This document shows, piece by piece, positions 59,803 to 64,000 of a DNA stretch of 64,000 nucleotides. The notes under the pieces were generated by a model. It worked only from the letters and a program-made list of their open reading frames with translations. It ran no database searches and was not told the origin of the DNA. The DNA lies in contig DISJ01000020.1 of the NCBI GenBank assembly GCA_002421605.1, positions 62,001 through 126,000 of the forward strand, read 5' to 3'. The translations under genes were made by a program, and so were the position numbers. This stretch comes from Rhodobacteraceae bacterium UBA6213 (GTDB lineage: Bacteria > Pseudomonadota > Alphaproteobacteria > Rhodobacterales > Rhodobacteraceae). The first letter of the stretch is position 1; each line of letters starts with the position of its first letter.

Positions 59803-60479
59803 GCATCTACTCCAATGATGCGACCGTCCTGCATTCGCACGACCGTGTTGACATGGCTTGATTGCCAAATGCGCGGGTCGTGGCTGGTCATGACGACGGT
59901 CTTGCCCTCGGACTGAAGCTCTCCGACGATTTCAAGGAATCGCTCGGTCAACACAGTGTCGAGGTTGGCAGTTGGCTCGTCGGCGATCAGCACCGGCGCG
60001 TCGTTAATGAGGGCGCGCGCAATCGCAGCACGCTGGGTTTCGCCGCCCGAAAGAAACTCGATCGGCATATCGGCCTTGGCGCCAAGGCCCAGCCGCTCCA
60101 ACCGGCTTTGCGCCCGCTCGCGCAGCTCGTGATATTCCGGGCCAAGCGGGGCCGCGGGCAGCATCACGTTTTCGATCACGCTGACGCCGCGGATCAGGTT
60201 GAAGCGCTGAAATACGAAACCGAACTTGGTGCGCCTAAGCTCGGTCTGAAACTTTTCTGGAAGGCCCGAAACCATTGCGCCATCCACAAACACCCGCCCC
60301 GTAGTCGGCCGCGTCAGGCAGCCGATCATCGACAGCAGCGTGGTCTTGCCCGAACCCGATGGCCCGGTCAGTACGGTGACTTTATTGCGCGCGAGTTCGA
60401 GGTCGATGTCTTGTGCGGCGCACACCTCGTTGGGGCGCCCTTCGTTATAGAGTTTTGATACGTTCTTGAGCGAAATCAT
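59799..60479 (-). CDS. ABC transporter ATP-binding protein (MacB/LolD type)
   Basis: 226 residues with Walker A GPSGSGKTTLLS near residue 40, signature LSGGETQRAAIARAL near residue 143 and Walker B VLIADEPTANLD. The sequence groups with LolD/MacB-type ATPases that drive FtsX-like permeases from the cytosolic side. These systems often do work on periplasmic or membrane substrates rather than transport across the bilayer. It follows the permease gene by 18 bases. Confidence 0.93.
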   Translation of the reverse strand: MISLKNVSKLYNEGRPNEVCAAQDIDLELARNKVTVLTGPSGSGKTTLLSMIGCLTRPTTGRVFVDGAMVSGLPEKFQTELRRTKFGFVFQRFNLIRGVSVIENVMLPAAPLGPEYHELRERAQSRLERLGLGAKADMPIEFLSGGETQRAAIARALINDAPVLIADEPTANLDTVLTERFLEIVGELQSEGKTVVMTSHDPRIWQSSHVNTVVRMQDGRIIGVDA

Positions 60480-60497
60480 GACGATCTGTCCTCGGGT

Positions 60498-61640
60498 TCA
60501 GCGCATGACCTGATCGGGGTCGGCGGTGGCGGCGCGCCAGATCGGCACGAGGGTTGCGGCGGTATAGGGAATGACGGTGATGGCAAACAGCGTCGCCAAT
60601 TGCAGCCCGTCGATATACGGCGCCAGCGCGAAGTCGGGGTAGATCACGGCCCAACCTTTCAGGATCGGTTCAAACAGCCCGGCCTGAAAACTGAACACAT
60701 GGATATAGGCAAACACGGTTCCGGCAAGGAAGGCGCCAAACGAGATCAGCCCACCCTCCCAAAGCTTCATGGCGATCACGTCGCCGGTATCCCAGCCGAT
60801 TGCCTTTAGAATACCAATCTCACGGGCTTCTTCGGCGCTTAGCCCCGAGGCTTTTTCGGCCGCGAAGATTGCAAAGGCAAGCACGCCCGCAGCCGCAAGC
60901 GCGGTCATCAGACCTTCGCGCCAGTCGAACAGGCGCTGATACGTGCGCTCGATATCAGAGCGCGTCACAAAGCGTGCGTTCGGCATGACGAGCTGCGCCT
61001 TTTGAACGATCGTGCCAATTTCGCGCTCATTGCGGATGCTCACGCCGATGTCGGTATACACATCGGGTGGCAGATCAAAGAACGAGCGAAAGTCGGCCTC
61101 GGAAATCAACACAAGATCAGCGGTCAGCAGCGCAGAGTCGTCCGCGAACGTCTCACGCACGGTGAACTTGACCATCTTGCCCGCAAGCGAGGTTACAAAC
61201 AGCGGCGCGGTATCCCACGTGAAGTCGCGCGCTTTGCCAATGCCTTCGCCAAGGATCGCTTCGCCCGGTTGCAGGTCATAGCTGTCGTCGTCGGGCACCA
61301 TGAAGGTGTAGTTGGCGCCATTCACGCTATCGTAGAAATAGCCCCAAAGCCGCCCCTTGACTGCGGCGACGCCGCGGATTCCGGCCAGCTTTTCAATCTC
61401 GCTGCCCGGGATCATCTCGTGGCGCCCCATCACCAGTTGCTGCACAATCAGCTCGGGCGACTTGGCCAGCACAGTTCCCGCTTCGTGCCGAAGTGCGGCC
61501 GAAAACATCATCGCCGAGGCCAAAACGAACACGATGATCGAATAAATCACGATCAGCCCGGTGTTCTTGACGCGCCGCCTTGCGAGCGCGGCCAGCGTGA
61601 AATCGGCCAGATAACGTTGCCGGCGTAGCCAGTGTTTCAT
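60498..61640 (-). CDS. FtsX/MacB-type ABC transporter permease
   Basis: 380-residue inner-membrane protein with one N-terminal helix (about 28-50), a large periplasmic domain (about 55-235) and three C-terminal helices (about 240-265, 290-315, 340-365). This is the FtsX/MacB-core topology. EEAREIGILKAIGWDTGDVI near residue 270 is the cytoplasmic coupling segment. It overlaps the preceding gene by four bases. Confidence 0.88.
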   Translation of the reverse strand: MKHWLRRQRYLADFTLAALARRRVKNTGLIVIYSIIVFVLASAMMFSAALRHEAGTVLAKSPELIVQQLVMGRHEMIPGSEIEKLAGIRGVAAVKGRLWGYFYDSVNGANYTFMVPDDDSYDLQPGEAILGEGIGKARDFTWDTAPLFVTSLAGKMVKFTVRETFADDSALLTADLVLISEADFRSFFDLPPDVYTDIGVSIRNEREIGTIVQKAQLVMPNARFVTRSDIERTYQRLFDWREGLMTALAAAGVLAFAIFAAEKASGLSAEEAREIGILKAIGWDTGDVIAMKLWEGGLISFGAFLAGTVFAYIHVFSFQAGLFEPILKGWAVIYPDFALAPYIDGLQLATLFAITVIPYTAATLVPIWRAATADPDQVMR

Positions 61641-61990
61641 TGCGAGAGGTCCTCGATGGAAGTAGAGAGCGTTCCCGAGGCCAGCCCGGTCGGCGGCGGC
61701 ACGAAAATACCCGATGGAAAATGCTCGAACGAAGCCGGGTGATCCTGAAACGCGGTATGCAGGTCAGCCATAGACGGGTGGCGCGTGTAACGTGCTTCGG
61801 TGAAAAGCGCCAGATCGGTCAGCCCGATCCGCTCGACCAGGTCTGCGTTTGCCGCAAGGCGCAGGTTTTCAGCAGGCTCGCTTAACTTGGCATGCAGCCC
61901 CGCCAGCCCCAGCCCGACCGAAAACACCGCAATGGCGATGAACGCGGGCGTCGTTGGACGCGCCGAGGCAATGGCGGAGCGCAGGCTCAT
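61637..61990 (-). CDS. Small membrane-anchored protein (unknown)
   Basis: 117 residues with one N-terminal membrane helix (about 15-32) and a soluble, probably periplasmic tail. It has no cysteine and no recognised domain. It overlaps both neighbours by four bases, so it is part of the same NosL/ABC system and may be an adaptor for the permease. Confidence 0.75.
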   Translation of the reverse strand: MSLRSAIASARPTTPAFIAIAVFSVGLGLAGLHAKLSEPAENLRLAANADLVERIGLTDLALFTEARYTRHPSMADLHTAFQDHPASFEHFPSGIFVPPPTGLASGTLSTSIEDLSQ

Positions 61991-62529
61991 TCGAACGTGC
62001 CCGCATCAAGCCCGGCCAGCACTGCATCGTCAACTTCAGCGTAGGTCAGCAGGCGTTTGCCAGCATGGTCTTTCATGAAATCCGTCGCGTCAGCTTCGGT
62101 CATCAACGGCACAAGCTCATGGCCCATCGGGCCGAGCACGTCTGAGCCGATCGAATAGAGCGCCTCGACCGGGTCAACCAACTGCACCGTATAATAGTCG
62201 GTAACACCCATTCCCACGATCTCTTCGCGGGCGCGGCCGGGCGTATATTTGCCGACATTGTTAAGGTATTTGAAGAAGTCCTTGGCGCCGTCAAAGTGGA
62301 ACGCTTTGCCATCGGCAAAGACCACCGTCGCGACCCAGTCGGTATAGCGGTAAACGAACATGCCACAGACGGGGCAAGTATCCGATGGGCCGGGCGGGGG
62401 CAGATCAACCGGCAGTGCCTGGGCGAAGGCGGGTAGTGCGGGAAGTCCTACAACGAAGGTAGCAGCGAGGGCAGAGACCCCGGTCAAAAGCGCGCGCCGA
62501 TCGGCCCGGTGATTATGAGAAGTGCACAT
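61987..62529 (-). CDS. NosL-family copper-binding protein, copy 3
   Basis: 180 residues. The N-terminus has an RR pair and a hydrophobic stretch (RRALLTGVSALAATFVVGL), suggesting Tat- or Sec-dependent export. The NosL domain starts with SDTCPVCGMFVYRYTDW, where Cys-x-x-Cys-Gly-Met is the copper(I)-binding motif of NosL. DGAKDFFKYL and MGHELVPL further on are also typical. NosL delivers copper to nitrous oxide reductase in denitrifiers, but no nosZ is in this window. AGGAG precedes the ATG. Confidence 0.88.
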   Translation of the reverse strand: MCTSHNHRADRRALLTGVSALAATFVVGLPALPAFAQALPVDLPPPGPSDTCPVCGMFVYRYTDWVATVVFADGKAFHFDGAKDFFKYLNNVGKYTPGRAREEIVGMGVTDYYTVQLVDPVEALYSIGSDVLGPMGHELVPLMTEADATDFMKDHAGKRLLTYAEVDDAVLAGLDAGTFE

Positions 62530-62574
62530 GATGGCTCCTAGCTCGATTTTCGGCCCGTTCGGGCGTGTGAGAAA

Positions 62575-62622
62575 GCGCGGCCGACCCCGATGCTTTGTAG
62601 CAATGGATGGGGCCGGCCGCGC
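62575..62622 (-). other. Strong 14-bp inverted repeat between two NosL genes
   Basis: The arms (62575-62588 and 62609-62622) match at 13 of 14 bases. In minus-strand RNA the odd pair is a G-U wobble, so the stem is continuous with a 20-base loop. It sits 11 bases after the stop of NosL copy 2 and 45 bases before the start of copy 3. No T-run follows, so it more likely protects or processes the transcript than ends it. Confidence 0.6.
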
Positions 62623-62633
62623 GAGGTGTGAGC

Positions 62634-63242
62634 TTACATCTTTTTCGCAGCAGCGCGCTTGTCAGAGCGCATCTGGCGCGTGCGCATGGTATCATCCGCA
62701 AGGCTCATATAGGCCGCGCGCAGGGCACCGTCGAAGTCGGTCATGGTGCCGCCGTTGACGGCCGCGGCTGCTTCGGCCTTGGCTTTGTCGGCATAGGCGA
62801 ACTTCGACACCGGCGACATCGTGCCGGGGAGTTTGGCGTCGATCACATAGACCGCGTTCGCCACATCGACCAGCGGCTTCACTTCGGCGTCCGAACCGGC
62901 GTCGCCCGCGTAGATCGTCTTGGGTTTGCGGTCGAGGTTCAGCGCGAGGCTGACCGCAGCGCAACGGATCGAGCAGGTGCCGTCAACCGCGTCATCATCA
63001 TAGACGATCAGGTGGCGGCTGAAGCTGAAGGCTTGGCGCACCATGCCGCAATACGGGCAGCGCGGGTATTTGGCGAATTCGTCCGTCAGCGGGTCGGTAT
63101 CGACCTTCAGAAACCGAGCGAGCCCGTTTTCATTGGTCCATTCCCACGGCATCTGCATGGCCATTTGCGCTTGTGCGCCACCGGCTACGAGCGTGGCAAC
63201 TGCGCCGATCGACGAGGTGATTAGAAAATCGCGACGTTTCAT
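62634..63242 (-). CDS. NosL-family protein with Tat-type signal, copy 2
   Basis: 202 residues. MKRRDFLITSSIGAVATLVAG is a twin-arginine-like signal (KRRDFL), followed by a Met-rich stretch QMAMQMPWEW. The NosL-type motif is YPRCPYCGMVRQAF near residue 65, with DGTCSIRCAAVSL near residue 95 adding a second Cys-x3-Cys pair. KMSKFAYAD-like and TDFDGALRAAY segments complete the domain. It is about 55 percent identical by eye to copy 1, so the two arose by duplication. GGAGAAAC precedes the start. Confidence 0.88.
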   Translation of the reverse strand: MKRRDFLITSSIGAVATLVAGGAQAQMAMQMPWEWTNENGLARFLKVDTDPLTDEFAKYPRCPYCGMVRQAFSFSRHLIVYDDDAVDGTCSIRCAAVSLALNLDRKPKTIYAGDAGSDAEVKPLVDVANAVYVIDAKLPGTMSPVSKFAYADKAKAEAAAAVNGGTMTDFDGALRAAYMSLADDTMRTRQMRSDKRAAAKKM

Positions 63243-63323
63243 GAAGTTTCTCCAGATATTGCGTGTTGAGTATGCAGACGAGTGGCCAGAGCGTCGGCCA
63301 AACCGCGCGTGCTACTCAAAGTT

Positions 63324-63941
63324 TTACTTGGTGACAGGCGGGCGCATTTCAGCGCGCCGCGCCCGGATGCGGTTGGTATCTGCGACGATGCCCGTATAGG
63401 CCGCCAACAGCGCACCGTTGAAGTCGGTAAACTGGGCGTTCGGTGCCGCCGCAGCGGCTTCGGCCTTGGCCTTGTCTGAATAGGCCCATTTAGAGATCGC
63501 CGACATCGTGCCCATCTTGTTTGGGTCGATGACGTAGTAAGCGGTTTCGGCGACGATCAGCGGCTTCACCGCCGCATCGGCACCAGCATCACCCACGTAG
63601 ATCGCTTTGGGGCTAAAATCGAGATTGAGCGCTAGGCTGACCGCTGCGCATTTGATCGAGCAGGTGCCATCCACCATGTCGTTGGCATAGACCACGAGAT
63701 GGCGAGTGTGGCTGAACCGCTGCCGGTTCATACCGCAATAAGTGCAGGTCGGATACTTTTCGAACTCATTTTCCAACGGGTTGGTATCAACCCGAAGATT
63801 AAGTGTGAGCCCGTATTCCGACGATGCGGGGGCAGCATGGTTCATTGGCATCTGCATGTTCATCTGCGCAGTCGCCGCGGTTCCTGCAAGCGCACCTGCA
63901 GCACCGATCGAGGTAGAGATGATAAAGTCACGACGTCTCAT
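63324..63941 (-). CDS. NosL-family protein with Tat-type signal, copy 1
   Basis: 205 residues. MRRRDFIISTSIGAAGALAG is a twin-arginine-like signal, followed by MNMQMPMNHAAP, a Met/His-rich stretch that could bind copper. The NosL-type motif here is YPTCTYCGMNRQRFSHTRH and the second pair is DGTCSIKCAAVSL. It is a close paralogue of copy 2, 81 bases downstream. Its ATG overlaps the stop of an upstream frame (ATGA), so the operon begins before the window edge. GAGAGGA lies just upstream. Confidence 0.88.
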   Translation of the reverse strand: MRRRDFIISTSIGAAGALAGTAATAQMNMQMPMNHAAPASSEYGLTLNLRVDTNPLENEFEKYPTCTYCGMNRQRFSHTRHLVVYANDMVDGTCSIKCAAVSLALNLDFSPKAIYVGDAGADAAVKPLIVAETAYYVIDPNKMGTMSAISKWAYSDKAKAEAAAAAPNAQFTDFNGALLAAYTGIVADTNRIRARRAEMRPPVTK

Positions 63942-64000
63942 GATGAGGTCCTCTCAGGAGGTGATTTGGGCATTGCAACTTGCAGCCGCCGCTGTTCGCG
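63938..64000 (-). CDS. C-terminal end of the gene upstream of the NosL genes, partial
   Basis: Twenty codons ending MPKSPPERTSS and then TGA, which overlaps the NosL copy 1 start by four bases. The same ATGA overlap is used by several genes of this operon, which supports a real upstream gene. The product cannot be told from this fragment. Confidence 0.4.
   Translation of the reverse strand, partial: REQRRLQVAMPKSPPERTSS

Overview
This 64 kb window looks like one continuous piece of chromosome from a high-GC alphaproteobacterium, most likely order Rhodobacterales. The signs are dense ATGA-type gene overlaps, a LexA operator of the alphaproteobacterial GTTC-N7-GTTC type, a class II (B12-dependent) ribonucleotide reductase of about 1,230 residues, and the gene order gltX / comEC / lexA-moeA-moaC-trpCDG / yibQ-like / trpE-ppiD, which I associate with that order. 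The genus is not determined. I saw no phage, transposase, CRISPR array or rRNA operon; there is one tRNA gene.

Positions 1-22.9 kb are mostly housekeeping: glutamyl-tRNA synthetase, a ComEC-type channel, the SOS repressor with a three-half-site operator, molybdopterin genes, tryptophan biosynthesis genes interrupted by an oppositely oriented polysaccharide-deacetylase-like gene, a PpiD-like chaperone, an aminotransferase, a purine phosphoribosyltransferase, FabI, PdxH, a tandem cold-shock protein, a DUF192 protein, tRNA-Pro(UGG), NrdJ, and a 48-codon basic Ala/Lys/Pro-rich ORF.

Positions 23-47.5 kb are a capsule/surface-glycan locus. It holds UDP-galactopyranose mutase, two GlfT2-like galactofuranosyltransferases, another glycosyltransferase, one intact and one truncated sulfotransferase, a Wza/KpsD-type export lipoprotein, KpsE/KpsT/KpsM-like ABC export genes and a KpsS-like capsule enzyme. 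Embedded in it are a 2,465-residue FAS-like type I polyketide synthase without a thioesterase, an alpha-oxoamine synthase translationally coupled to it, and a 3-ketosphinganine-reductase-like SDR. This trio resembles RkpA/RkpG/RkpH of rhizobial K-antigen synthesis. I infer that it makes a long-chain, possibly sphinganine-like, amino-alcohol lipid on which the exported glycan is anchored.

Positions 47.6-58.8 kb are one tightly packed 12-gene operon. Mrp antiporter subunits (E, F, G, a DUF4040 protein, B, C, and a double-length D) are joined to complex-I/group-4-hydrogenase-like subunits (H, B, C, D), a ferredoxin fused to a GltD-like flavoprotein, and a ferritin-like protein. The NuoD-like subunit lacks the C-terminal CxxC of [NiFe] hydrogenases and the NuoB-like subunit has lost one cluster cysteine. 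It is therefore best read as an energy-converting-hydrogenase-related (Ehr) complex that may couple NAD(P)H or ferredoxin electrons to ion pumping; its electron acceptor is unknown.

Positions 58.8-64 kb are an opposite-strand operon with three NosL-family proteins (two of them paralogous), a small membrane-anchored protein, a MacB/LolD-type ABC ATPase with an FtsX-type permease, and a polytopic membrane protein with conserved-looking CC and HHCPFC motifs. It is probably a copper or thiol-metal trafficking system. The operon continues beyond the right edge.
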